Origin: Favolaschia claudopus | Taxonomy: Eukaryota; Basidiomycota; Agaricomycetes; Agaricales; Mycenaceae | DNA length: 64,000 bases | Direction of reading: 5' to 3' | Assembly (NCBI GenBank): GCA_037176885.1 | Contig: JAWWNJ010000144.1 | Coordinates: 496,001-560,000, forward strand | Shown: one piece after another, positions 52,595 through 63,726 of the stretch | Layout of the letters: each line of letters begins with the position of its first letter | Position numbering within the stretch: the stretch's first letter is position 1 | Notes under the pieces: model-generated | The model's input: only the letters and a program-made list of their open reading frames with translations | Databases searched by the model: none | What the model was told of the DNA's origin: nothing | Translations under genes and position numbers: made by a program

Positions 52595-55500
52595 ATGCCT
52601 CCCAAAAAGTCAGGCGTAGTGTCTGCAAGCATCACAGACTTCTTTCCTCGTACACGCGTCTCTGCCGCGCGTAATCCCCCTTCGAGCTCACAGACCTCTA
52701 CTTCTGGTCAGAAAAAACTAATCCCGCCGCGTCAAGATCAGGAGGTCATCTCTGTCTCATCTGCATCCCACATAACCGTGTCCAGCGGGACCAGGTCCAT
52801 TATTACTGTGTCCGACACGTCCACCAGACAAAACCCTGGCGCGTCTCTTGATCCTATGGAAAGCATCTCTTCGCGGGGCGTAGCGCGTCGATATCACGTC
52901 GCACCTCCCAAATCCTCCCCAGCGAAGCAGTCCACAAAACATTCAATATCCACCGCGTCGAAATCTTCTTTCAAGCGAAAAGCCAAGGCAGATTCGGACT
53001 CTGAAATTGAGCCCATCGACGCTGTCATTCACATTCCAAGATCACCGGCGCGTACGCGCGCGTCAGCCACACCTGCTTCTGCCTCTACGAAACAGACAAC
53101 TCTCTCGGACAAAGAGAATCTCACCCATCAAGCTGTCCACACCCCTCCCGCGCGCAAGAAGGCGCGCATTTCCTCTCCAGAGCGACGTCTGCAGTCCGTG
53201 GAACCTCCTATTGCCGCGTCTGATCCTGGAGAGCTCGTTACTGTGCCCAGCAGCCAGTCGGATGAGCAAGAAGAGCTGGTTCTTCACCGCCCCGCCTCTC
53301 GTGACCCTGTGGCCGTCATGGAAGAGGTGAATCGATGGCGCAACGATGCTAGTTCTCCTATTTCCTTACCCATGTCCGAGCCTGAGGACAATATGGATGT
53401 GGACGTCTCTCCAGTCACCGACGTAGCCCCCGATGAGGTTCCGGCTCTGGTCTACACCCCAGAGTCGTCCCCAGAGCCACAGGAACAACCGTTTTTATTG
53501 ACACCACAACAATCTCGTGTTGCACCTCTTCCTGCCACTCCCGTGGCGCTGACGGAAGCATCCAAGACTGCTCAAATCATTGCCGATATCAAAGCCAGGG
53601 CATACGCGGAAGCCATGTCAAGCCCAGAGGATAGCCCAGTCGGAGAGCTCAAACAGCTGGAAGACAGTGACGACGAAGACATGTTCACGAAGTAAGTATT
53701 CGGGCAACTGTTGAACTGCATCTCATGTCCTGCCAGCCTTACTCTCAACAACGTGGTACCCAAAACCACGGTCAATCCCGCACCACCTACTGCCCGGTAC
53801 AGCTTACGGGATCGTGGCGCATCTGGTGCCGCATCTTCATCCCGGGCATCGACATCCCGCAAATCTCCATCTCCTCTATATCGGGTTCCACCACCAAAGA
53901 AAAAAGCCTCTTCCGATCCACTTGGAGCGCTCCTGAGGGAGAAAAAACGCGCCGATAAGGGAGGTAAAGGAGCTGACGCTTTCCGTAAGGCTGAGGACAG
54001 GATGCGCGCGGGGACACCGTTGACGGACCAAAGCGACAATGAAGATTTCGGGGATTGGGATAATGAAGATGCAGCCATGGCAGCTGTCAAGGGACAAAGC
54101 CATTCATGGGGAAGTTCAAGCCCTGCTCCAGACAGCAGTGATAGTGAGGTCTCATTGAATGACGAGGATCGGCTTCGACTGTTGGGTGAGAAGCAGGGCA
54201 AGGCGGTTGTTCGCATTCTCGATAGCGACCGCCAAAAGCGAGAAGCGGCGAAAGGCAAGTCGAAGATTTGGGGTGTGCCGCTATGGGAGGTCGATACCCA
54301 TGCAATGGATATCGACGCGACCGTTCCTTCAATTCCGGAAAACATTCCCAGCCATCCCGTGCTTGCGGTTCTCAAATCGAAAATCGACAGTGGCGGTGAG
54401 TGCTTCGTCATTTTCAATACGACTCTGTGTTGAGTTCAATGTAGATCTCTCCCAAGCTGCAAATCTGCTCAATTCTGGGCTCATCGCGAGCCTGAATGTG
54501 CTTGAGCACCAGGAGACCATTGCGTACCTCTGTGATCTTGGTATGTTCCATTGCATTCCCCGTTTGTTGTCGTGATGTTCAACTTTTTGAAGCTCTGTCG
54601 CCTCATGCCCATGATTTGTCGACTGCTGCGTTCCACTCACTTCTACGTGTCTGGACCTGTCGCTCACAAGGCGTCCTACCTGCTCTCCCCTTTCACGCTC
54701 TGTGTTCGGCACTGGTACGCCTCGGCGCGAATCCAGGTGTTTTGAACGCAATGGGATGGAAAGCCCCGTCAGGCGCGCGTGCGGAGCCATGTCAGCCATC
54801 CACACGGCAGCAAGTTTTGTATCGCTTGGTTCGGCTGGTGACCGTGTCGACAGAGTTAGTCATTTACTTTTTCGACCATCGTCAACGCACTGATCTCTCT
54901 CAACTAGCTCAATTTGCCCTGCACGGTCCGAGATCCCTGACTTTGTGATGGCACTTCTCGTGATCGGGATGGACCCTTCCACCTCGTCGAACCTGCAAAG
55001 AGAGATCATGGTCGCGGTCGACTTGCTCTGTCAATCGATTGCTCCATTTTCTCATCTTTGCGCTGAAATCGTAATGCTTTGTGTGTTTGTGGTGATTCGT
55101 ACTGACAATATCCCAGGAGGCTGTAGTTTGCAACAAACTCGTTCGGTATCTTGCAGACCTACAGCCGATCAATAAAGCGCATCTATTCTCTCTCCTGCAC
55201 GGGGGTTCGGGTCGTACGTCCCGTATCGCACGCTGGGTAGCCCATGGTGTGATCGCCAGTTCAGAGGATATCTCGGTGGTATGGTTGTATGGTTCGCTCG
55301 CATTCTGAGGCTGACTAGGTCTGCAGGATCAATACGGAGACCTCCCGCCTCTCGAGCCAATTCAAACTGCACTGCGTCGGACACCCGCTCAAAGCGAGTT
55401 GTTTACATTGAACGATGACACGGACTACGACGACTTGGCGTTCCACATCCAGATTCTTGCCGTCGCTGTCACGAACATCCCAGGTTACGCTCAAGAGGAT

Positions 55501-55849
55501 GCGGAGCAGCTTCCGGTCATGCCACCAGCGAGCCCCAGCAAGAACTCGGTCGAAAAGGTCACCAAATTAATGCAAGTGCGGAATGCCATCGAAGAACTTC
55601 ATGGTCGCATAGGTCTGTGAAGTGCATGATGCGTTTTGCTAGGGAGTTGACCTGTCGCATTTCGCAGTTGACACTCGCGCTGCTCATCTGGATCGTTCGC
55701 GGGCGAAGGCGGCGTTGAAGCAACTATCGATGAGAATATTTTATCAACAAGTTGCGCTCAAGTCGCGCCGCGCGACGAAGGCACCGCGGCCAATTCAACA
55801 ATATTTTGCCCCTAATCAAAAACCCCGGATCGCAAATTCATCACAATAG
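52595..55849 (+). CDS. nuclear protein, possible Nse6/SLF2-like (CANIN) SMC5/6 factor
   Basis: Start MPPKKSGVVSASITDFF (52595). The first 380 residues are disordered, Ser/Pro-rich, with basic patches and ITDFFPR, a PCNA-box-like motif without the Gln. An exon then carries DPLGALLREKKRADKGGKGADAFRKAEDRM and an acidic spacer, GKAVVRILDSDRQKREAAKG and GVPLWEVD. An all-helical region follows: HPVLAVLKSKIDSGDLSQAANLL, STAAFHSLLRVWTC, SALVRLGANPGVLNAMGW, MALLVIGMDPSTSS, LVRYLADLQPINKAHLF. It ends RPIQQYFAPNQKPRIAN at 55849. The LL-REK...ILxxDR opening followed by helical repeats is like the CANIN domain of SLF2/Nse6 proteins. I put this at about 0.4; the open reading structure is far surer. Confidence 0.7.
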
Positions 55850-56003
55850 AAGGATGGAAGGACGGACGGTTGAAAACACGGCAACTTCTTGGCATGTTCT
55901 ACTTTAGACAGTACATATACACATCCTATTCCACTTACTTACACCGCTGTCATAGTCTTTAGTTGTACACATTATTCTTGGAATACGTAGTCACTGGCGC
56001 CCC

Positions 56004-57117
56004 TCAGTTCAAATCTAGTTCTATATCCCATGGTGGTGAATATCGTCCAGCATCTGTGGTGACGGCCGTGTTCTGCGGCGCGGGGGTTGAGTCGCGTTCG
56101 ATGTCGTCCCAAGGGGGACTCGGTGGGTGTGCAGGCTGATCATGAGTTACCGACTGTTCTCTTGCTTTTCCTTTGTCTTTAGCTTGAGACATGAGCATAT
56201 CAAGAGTATTTGTGGCATTGTTGCGTATTGGTTTCTCGAATGCGTTTTTTATGTTCTTAACTTTTACTTGGCCAAACCCCGGGAGATTCTGCAGTTGGTC
56301 CGAAGTTGCTCGGGATATATTCGCAAAGCTCTGTCGAGAAGAAGTAATCTCATGGCTGGTCGGGATGAAAGAGGAATGCACATACACCAAACGAAGTACG
56401 CAGGGTCTCAACATCTGTTTTATTGACTTTGCTGATGCTCGTCAAGGTTGAGCGGAGGATGGAGTCATAGTCCTTGTCGACCCGCTCCTTGATGAGGTCG
56501 GGCGGTTTGTGTTCGAATTGCTTGAAAGTGGCCAAGTAATGACCCGCTTCATCAACTCTGTTTTAAAGTGAGAGATGAGGCAAGGAGAGGGGAAAATATA
56601 CACACGAGAAGGCCACCAGTACGGTGATATGATTTATGAGGCACATCTAATTACGATGAGTTGGATTGAGAACATGCACTGTTGGCGCGTACTTTGGTGA
56701 GCTCACGGATTGGATCACGATGTTCAGTCTGCTTGCTTTGAATGGCGGCTCTGGGTGAATCAGCGATAAAACTCACCACATCCGACAAAACCAGCAGGAT
56801 TCTCAAACTGTAAGAAAGGCCCAACTTCTCGATTCGGGTATGAATGTATTCAGGATGTAAACGATGGTATTTGAGACTACAAGACAAGATTCAAATGTTC
56901 AAGAGCGCTATGGAAAGGCAGATGCAAGGTACCTCAGGAACAGAACACCCGTTGTCCGTCCAACTTGGTAATCGCAGACGATGTCACCAAATTCCTTGGG
57001 CACATTGCGAATGGCTTCGAGAACTGGGTTGCCTCGTTGAAGAGGACTGACTACAATAGCACTTCCACCTCCGGTTGGTATTACGACTGGCGGAGCCTGA
57101 GCTGGTTGCGGGGGCAT
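56004..57117 (-). CDS. RAD10: DNA excision repair protein ERCC1 / Rad10
   Basis: Non-catalytic partner of the XPF (Rad1) 5' flap endonuclease in nucleotide excision and crosslink repair. Start [19 protein letters not shown] at 57117. Then [22 protein letters not shown] (family signature NPVL...IRNVPWEF), [68 protein letters not shown], and helix-hairpin-helix motifs [20 protein letters not shown] and [20 protein letters not shown] Pro/Ser-rich tail follows and ends PWDIELDLN at 56004. The two HhH motifs used for XPF binding are present. Starts only 153 bases from MIA40 on the other strand. Confidence 0.92.
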
Positions 57118-57270
57118 AACGAGGTGGTGGAGGTGCGAGTCAAGTCTCGATTCGGAAGTGCAAGTCGCGTGGTCGCGATTTCGGGTTTGATCGGATTTTC
57201 GGCAATTGGTAAGACTGTCAACGTCATTGGTCTGACCAACGCGTCTTTTGGCGGTGGACCGTCGACGTCG
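57118..57270. promoter_or_regulatory. 153-base divergent promoter, ERCC1 / MIA40
   Basis: Shared promoter region of a repair gene and a mitochondrial import gene. It holds one ACGCGT (57239-57244), 27 bases before the MIA40 start codon. A single hexamer can be chance. Confidence 0.5.
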
Positions 57271-58193
57271 ATGTTGTCCCGACTCGCTCGCCTTCGTGTC
57301 CCGTCGTCCAGGCGGTTCCTCTCCACCCAGTCCCTTCCACGCACCTCTACCTCCACGCGATATGCTCTATCAGCTGTCGGTACACTCGCCACCGTCGCAT
57401 TCTTCGGCATTGGGAGAACAGAAGCCGACAATGGTCCTAATAAATTCAATGGTAAGTAGGCTCCTTCAATTACCGCGTCTCTACGCGTGTATCCTCTGCG
57501 GAAACCAACAAAGCTGCCAGCAGCACCCCCTCCCAATGCCGAAAACTTTGAGTCGTATCTCACAAGAAGGATGGAGGAAGAATCAAGACCCATACGCTCG
57601 TTAACATCACACTCCGACCAGGCTGGCAGATCACGCGAGTCAGCTCATCACGTTCCCAGTCCATCCGAACACGAACGTGCGCCAGCAGCAGTCCAAAAAA
57701 CCGTAGAAGAGGCGGAGGAGTCGACCCACGGCGATTCCGGAGAAGCTGCGTTCAACCCAGAAACGGGGGAAATTAATTGGGACTGCCCATGTCTCGGTGG
57801 AATGGCTCACGGGCCCTGTGGCCCCGAATTCCGCGAAGCCTTCTCATGTTTCGTGTATTCGGAAGACGAGCCTAAAGGCATCAATTGCGTCGAAAAATTC
57901 CAGGGCATGCAGTCGTGTTTCCGCGAGCATCCGGAAGTTTATGCCTCTGGTGTGTTGTCTTGTTTCCTTCGCTCTCAGCACCCGTTAATTCCCCGCTAGA
58001 AATTGCCGACGACGAGGAGGCCGCAGAAGCTGCCGAGAAAGAGCTCTCAGAAAACTCTCCCTCGCAATCCCCCAAAAATGAAGTACCTTCGCCAGAAGCA
58101 CCCGAGACGGACGCCGCGCCCAGTGCGACTCCCTCCGCTTCCGAACCTTCCCCATCCGCATCGACCCCGACACCTTCCCAAGAAGAGCCATGA
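57271..58193 (+). CDS. MIA40: mitochondrial intermembrane space import receptor MIA40
   Basis: Oxidoreductase that traps and oxidises cysteine-rich proteins in the intermembrane space. Start [20 protein letters not shown] (57271) is a typical mitochondrial presequence, followed by one membrane anchor ([18 protein letters not shown]), as in fungal Mia40. A Ser/Glu-rich linker leads to [26 protein letters not shown]. The catalytic CPC is followed by two CX9C pairs, [11 protein letters not shown] and [11 protein letters not shown], with FREHPEVYA after them. The acidic Pro/Ser tail ends SQEEP at 58193. Three introns. All redox cysteines are kept. Confidence 0.93.
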
Positions 58194-58329
58194 GAAGAGC
58201 GTAAAACTTAGACGGCATGCAGATCTCTTGCACCCCCATCTCATTAAATTTACAACAGAATATAACATTAATAAAACAAGTTGAAAACAAAGCAGCATTG
58301 TACACCAAAGCAAGCGGTAAATACACATA

Positions 58330-61300
58330 TCAAGCACCAAGCACCACTCTAATCTTTGTTCGCTCGCTTGACCTCTTTTCGATAACGCCTTCCCCCACGA
58401 TATACCCATTCGTGGAAAACAATTTCGACCGCAGGAACGGCGTGATGTCGAATATATCGTGGTCTTTGGCCTTGAATGACAATGAGGACGAGTTTGAACA
58501 CGAACAAGGGCGACCTACCCTTCCTTCCAGCTCTGTTATCTTCACTGTAACAATTCCGGCTGCTCATGACGTTGCAGTTGGTGAAGCCTGGCTTTATCCT
58601 TGACCAAGCCCCCAAGCAAGAACGCCAACAGCTCTCGTGATCTTTACTTTGCGTAAGGTATTTGCGGAAACCCTTAGAAAAGAATGTCAATCGTTTCACG
58701 AAAGGTTTTCATTGACGCGACTCACTCTTTGCAATGTTTTCTTGATACTCATTTTCTGTGCATTAACGAAGCTGCCTACCGCAACTTCGATTGCCACATC
58801 AATATCGTCGGCGCGCACGTATTCGCGAAGCGCCATCTTGGCGCTCGCCTCGGCCATCCGAATCATACTTTCGAGATGACGGACAGTGATAGGGAACGAG
58901 CCTGTTGCTAACGATTCCCGCCGCAAGTCCGCGAACAAGTCTGCCAGTTTGTTTTGATCTAGCGCGTGTAGCTTGGGCTGGACCTTTTCTCGCGCGTACA
59001 TGATGTACTTGCGCAGAATATGTTGAGGGATGATCTGTTGGTATGTGAGTTAATCTCCAATGAATGCAGGTAGAACGTACATCGGCGTCTAACGTCGTGC
59101 CAACATCCATCTCATCCTGCTCTTCCTCAAAGTTGGGATGGCTGCGAAGGTGGCTCCCGACGACGAATCTTGCGAGCAGTTCATCCGTAACTGGGTCGAC
59201 ATTATCCTTCACGACACAAAGCACATCGAAACGCGACAAAATGGGCTCTGTTAGCTCGACATTTTGCTGGAAGGGTATCGTGGGATTATATCGTCCACGG
59301 ATAGGATTGGCGGCTGCGATGACCGCGCACCGTGCTTGAAGTGTCGTAACGATCCCAGCCTTGGATATAGAGATGGTCTGCTGCTCCATAGCTTCGTGTA
59401 TCGATGTACGGTCGGCGTCGTTCATCTTGTCAAACTCGTCGATGAGACAAGTGCCCTTGTCGGCGAGCACGAGTGCTCCGCCTTCAAGCGTCCATTCGCG
59501 AGTTACAGGGTCCTTGCGGACACTGGCAGTCAAACCGACCGCCGACGCACCCTGCCCAGTGGCGAACACAGATCTGTGAGCCGTCTTCTCGGCATATTTG
59601 AGGAACTGGGACTTGGCCGTTCCAGGATCGCCCAAAAGGAGAATATTGATGTCCCCGCGAATACGATGCTTGTGGTCGTCCTTCACCACACCGCCAAACA
59701 GCGAGAGCGCAATGGCAGTCTTGATATCCTCGTGGCCGTATATTGAAGGAGCGATAGATTTAATGATGCGTTTGCGGATGCGCTCGTCACGAGCGAGAGC
59801 GCGCATCTCCTTCTCATCCTCTTCGGTGAGCCGGAAAGCAGCAAATAAGTCCTCTTTCTTGTTGACATGATTTGCCTCGATGACCGTGGAAAACACAGGG
59901 AAACCGTTCTTGGCATTGAGGGATGCATCAAAGTTGTTGCGGTAGATGCCCGTTATTTCCTGAACAATATCTCTGAGTACCGAGCGTAACAAAGAAACAT
60001 AGACATACCACTTCTTCCCCTGGTTTTGCACTATCGATGAGATCCCAAAGTAAAATGACTTCACGATGCCTTGGCAGTCGACCAGCCGGTACAGATCCCG
60101 GGGATTCTTGTAGAGTCATCTTTTGATAGTTTCGATACACGGTCTAAAGCAGACATTTAACAACTAAAAAGAGAGGACCGTTTCGTGCAAACCTGCTCCT
60201 GGTTGACCGAGAACGGCCCTTTGCTCTCGCAATTACCGCAGAAACTAATTTTGACTTCGGTAGCTTCGCGTGTCGCATCTTGGTAAAAAGGCCCTAGAAC
60301 GGCTCTACACTTTCCACAGTTGAATTTGACAAGTTTGAGCTGCGGGAAAACGCCGCTTCGACGGGTCACCACGCCAGAAACGCGAACAAGATTGTTGAGA
60401 TGCGCGCGACGCAGATCGCGCAAGGTGGAAGCGGCAGGAAGATCGGAGATACGGACATGGATTTCTGAGTGAATGCGCTTGTACGCAGGAAAGTAGACCA
60501 GGATAGCATCTAGAGCCACTTCATCAAAGATTTCAAGCATAGGGGAGGGAGCGGTGGCAAGAAAGTATGCAAGAATGGGCTTTGATTCTGCGAGGTGTTT
60601 GTAAGATACCTCTAGAGACTCGGCGTTGTCTAACAAAAAAAATTAGGAGGAGTACATCTGAAAGAAGATTCGAACATACTTTCACCGAGAACTCGGATAC
60701 GTTCACCGTAAACAGAGTCACCTTTGTCGTCAGTATATGTTGTCAAGAACAGCCGGAAGTGTTTGACGATGGACCGGCGGACAAGGTCGTTGGCGATCCA
60801 TTCAACAATGGACTTGGCTTTGATGTCACTCAGCTGCTCCAGAGGGATTTCCTGCAGACGAAAGTGAGATCATAACAGTGTGAACCAGGTGTAACGCATA
60901 CACCCTCAACACCCTCCATGTCATCAATGTCACGTCGCTCATCGTACGGTCGGCGAGTGCGCTTGTTCATGCGGGAGATCATTTCTTCATCCTCGTCACC
61001 GTCATCCATGCCGTCGTCATCGTCAACGAAGCCTTGACCCCGAGCACGACGCTGTGCGCGCCTACCCGCCCCTTGCAGCCGGGCACGACGATCCATTTTC
61101 AAATCAGCAGCGCGCCGCGCTGCGATAGAAAGCTCTTCGAGGTCTTCGTCGTCGTTGATGTCGGCCTCCGAGTACTGATCGAGAAGTTCGTTGGCACCAT
61201 AATCCCTAGCACCATGTAAGTACAAAATTCGTGGGGCACGCTCAGACAAAAACGCGTACTTTTCATGACCATCGCCAAAAAGATCGATTCCTTCTCCATC

Positions 61301-61545
61301 CTCGTCCTCGTCGTCATCAATATTTTGAACCGCGTCGCGTTCGTCCATGCTATCATCTGTGTCCGAGAAAGGCGCCGGAGGCGAGGAGGGAGGAAGAGAG
61401 TCGCGTGGAGGAGGAGTAGCTTGCTGCGGCGGGGATGAGCCAGCGACGGGGGAAGAGGAGCGTTGGCGTTTCGCGCGACGGGGAGTCTGCTCAGACTGGG
61501 GAGGGTGAGTTGCACGCGTTTCACTCGTTCATTTCTGCGTACCAT
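58330..61545 (-). CDS. MCM2: DNA replication licensing factor MCM2
   Basis: Subunit of the MCM2-7 replicative helicase. Start codon at 61545, followed at once by a 47-nt intron, then [17 protein letters not shown]. An acidic N-terminus (histone-binding type) follows, then [27 protein letters not shown], the zinc finger C-GKC...C-GNC ([25 protein letters not shown]), and the MCM core: [21 protein letters not shown], Walker [13 protein letters not shown], Walker [18 protein letters not shown] (arginine finger) and [18 protein letters not shown]. The C-terminal winged helix ends at 58330 (VVLGA). The long acidic and Arg/Met-rich N-tail is characteristic of MCM2 among the MCMs. Confidence 0.93.
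61496..61542 (-). other. 47-nt intron directly after the MCM2 start codon
   Basis: The ATG at 61543-61545 is followed by GTACGC and the intron ends CCCAG at 61496. The next exon begins TCTGAGCAG, giving [13 protein letters not shown]. Without this intron the ATG reads a different frame that meets no conserved sequence. It contains one ACGCGT (61514-61519). Confidence 0.7.
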
Positions 61546-61598
61546 GTCTTCGGGGGGAAAGGGAAAAGGGTGTTTCGTCACAGTCACACTCAATCGAA

Positions 61599-61616
61599 AC
61601 GCGTCGCGTCACGCGT
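61599..61616. promoter_or_regulatory. paired ACGCGT (MluI cell-cycle box) sites upstream of MCM2
   Basis: ACGCGT at 61599-61604 and 61611-61616 lie 54-71 bases upstream of the MCM2 start codon, separated by CGCGTC. In yeasts such boxes bind MBF and drive G1/S expression of replication genes. A third copy is in intron 1. That they control MCM2 here is inference from the family and the spacing. Confidence 0.65.
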
Positions 61617-61813
61617 CCTGACAAAATTTGGGTTTGAATTCCACTGCGTTCTCCAGAGTCATTAATTCGAATATTCGATCCTCGTATTCTACTAGGCTTT
61701 CTACACTACTTTTACATGAATTCGTGTGGTCTCTCCCGAAGATACTGAGCCGGATCTATGAGTTTTGGGAAATTTTGAAGCGGTTCACTGGGCAAGGATC
61801 AACGTCTCTAGGC

Positions 61814-62330
61814 TCAAGACGCAGCCCAGAAAAACGTAACGCACTCTCGGACCTGCCACACGTCTTCGCTGCTTTTACCGAGTCGTCGTTTCGCCCACCA
61901 AATGGCCTTTCTTCGTATCCAGGCGTCTCGTCGCTCCTCCATACCCATCCACTTGAGGCTCAGACAAAATTTGTATTCAGCCCATTTCTCCGAGCAGTCT
62001 TCGCGAAGGTGGCCGTATCTATACATGGATTTTACCAGGTTGCGGACGGCTGGTACAAGAAATTCAAGATATGTTGGCCCAAAGGAATGCAAATGGCGTA
62101 CCATTGCAGGAGAGATATGTGTCAAGATGGTTGGTGCATGAGGGGATATCCTTTGGCGTAGGATATACCCTACGCAGATACCACTCTTCCTGGTTTACCG
62201 CTGTCTTGAAGTCTGTTCTCAAGTCGTTGTCCATAGCGGATGGACGGTGGCGGTGCCGGCAACTCCGGTTTGTAGCCCGGGCCGGTCTCTGCCGGTCTAC
62301 GTCAATTGTGTCTTCGAGTTCATCGAGCAT
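61814..62330 (-). CDS. twin-CX9C protein (DUF3128, Emi1-like)
   Basis: Small coiled-coil-helix protein of the kind imported by MIA40. Two exons join as PSCTNHLDTYLSCNAVRNLVKSMYRYGHLREDCSEKWAEYKFCLSLKW. It has two perfect CX9C pairs, C-TNHLDTYLS-C and C-SEKWAEYKF-C, then ERRDAWIRRKAIWWAKRRLGKSSEDVW and the stop at 61814. DUF3128 includes yeast Emi1, linked to early meiosis and mitochondria. The start at 62330 would overlap the start of the divergent hydrolase on the same CATG; MDNDLRTDFKT at 62234 is more likely. Confidence 0.8.
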
Positions 62331-63646
62331 GTCAAAGGTCAGAAAGTACTCGGGCCACTATGCGCCATGGAGACACCAACCCATGAAATCCATTTATCTG
62401 CTCTACGAACTCGTTACAGCTTTCATTCGAATCCCATATTGGGCTCTGCTTGCCCTGCCTCGGTATTCGGTTTTGTTCGACATCGCGCCTTGCAGCTCAC
62501 GCTATTGACTTTAGCGGACTGCGACCTCGCAAATCATGGAGCTGGGCTCGAGCTATGAACGTGCAGCTCATTCGGTATCTAAGTAACCTTTCTCTGGTGT
62601 AAAATAACGCAAACTCTTCCCATGACTGTCCCTAACTAATTCTCAGTGTCGGACCTATCAGGGTTTCACCCAGCTATCTCGCTCTCGTTCCTGGCATAGG
62701 ATATCATGGAGTTTGGGTAGAACCACTTCCATCCGAACATATCCTAGGCAAACTCAAGATTTGGATTGCTGCGGCTGGGGTCACTGCCGTTAAACTTCCT
62801 GGTTATTGGTTGCACAAATCCGGCTCGACGATACAGGGTGAAGCTCCTCTCATGCCTGGCGAGAAAATTGTCTACGCCTTGCACGGTGGCGCATATACTC
62901 GCATGTCCGCCCATCCAAGTGATCCTACCGCCGGTATAGCCCGCGGTCTCCTTGACCGAGTGGACACTGTCCACCGCACCTTCACAATCGAATACCGACT
63001 CTCCTCTACCAAGCCTTACCCGGAAGAGCATCCATTCCCAACCGCGCTCCTCGATGCGCTAACAGGATACAACTATCTTGTCAACACCCTGCACATCCCC
63101 GCAAGTGATATCATCGTCGAGGGAGACTCCGCCGGCGGCAATCTTGCACTAGCCCTCACTCGTTACCTTGTCGAGCACCCCATGGACACACTGCCCCCTC
63201 CGGCATTGCTTCTCCTCCTCTCGCCCTGGTGCGACCTTGGAACTTCCCACTCGGGTCCCGGTTCCTCCTGGTACACGCGCCGCGACTCTGACTACATCGC
63301 CATCGACAATAATGGCTCCGCTGTTTACGCTATCGCTGCATTCACCGGCCCTTTTGGCCTCGGCGCAAGCGAGCTTAACTCTTACATCTCACCAGCGTCG
63401 GTGTATATTCAAGATATCAGCTTCGTTGGATTTCCCCCTACTTTCATCTCAGCAGGAGGGGCTGAGATTCTGCTCGATTCCATTCGAACTTTGCATGAAA
63501 AGATGGCAAAGGACACGAAGGTTAGATATTTGGAGGCGGAGGATGGCATCCACGACTTTTTGGTCTTCGACCGAGGTTGGCATGAGCCTGAACGGAGCGA
63601 AACACTGTCTGCCATAGCTCAGTGGGTAACGGAGGAAGCCTGTTGA
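62329..63646 (+). CDS. alpha/beta hydrolase fold-3 protein
   Basis: Esterase/lipase-like serine hydrolase, HSL family. Start MSKVRKYSGHYAPWRHQP (62329); a Met in MKSIYLLYELVTAF (62383) is an alternative. Joined exons give ELVTAFIRIPYWALLALPRG (possible membrane anchor), NVQLIRYLSNLSLVVGPIRV, IAAAGVTAVKLPGYWLHKSG, the oxyanion-hole HGGAYTRMSAHPSD, YRLSSTKPYPEEHPFPTALLDA, nucleophile GDSAGGNLALALTRYL, and the end RYLEAEDGIHDFLVFDRG, with the catalytic His in IHDF. It ends WVTEEAC at 63646. Substrate unknown. Convergent with the transporter to the right (80 bases). Confidence 0.82.
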
Positions 63647-63726
63647 AGCTCGGGTCGATTATCATTATAAAGCGGATAGCACACATATAGGTGTCCTTCA
63701 ACTCTAGAAGGCGTGAAACATAATAT

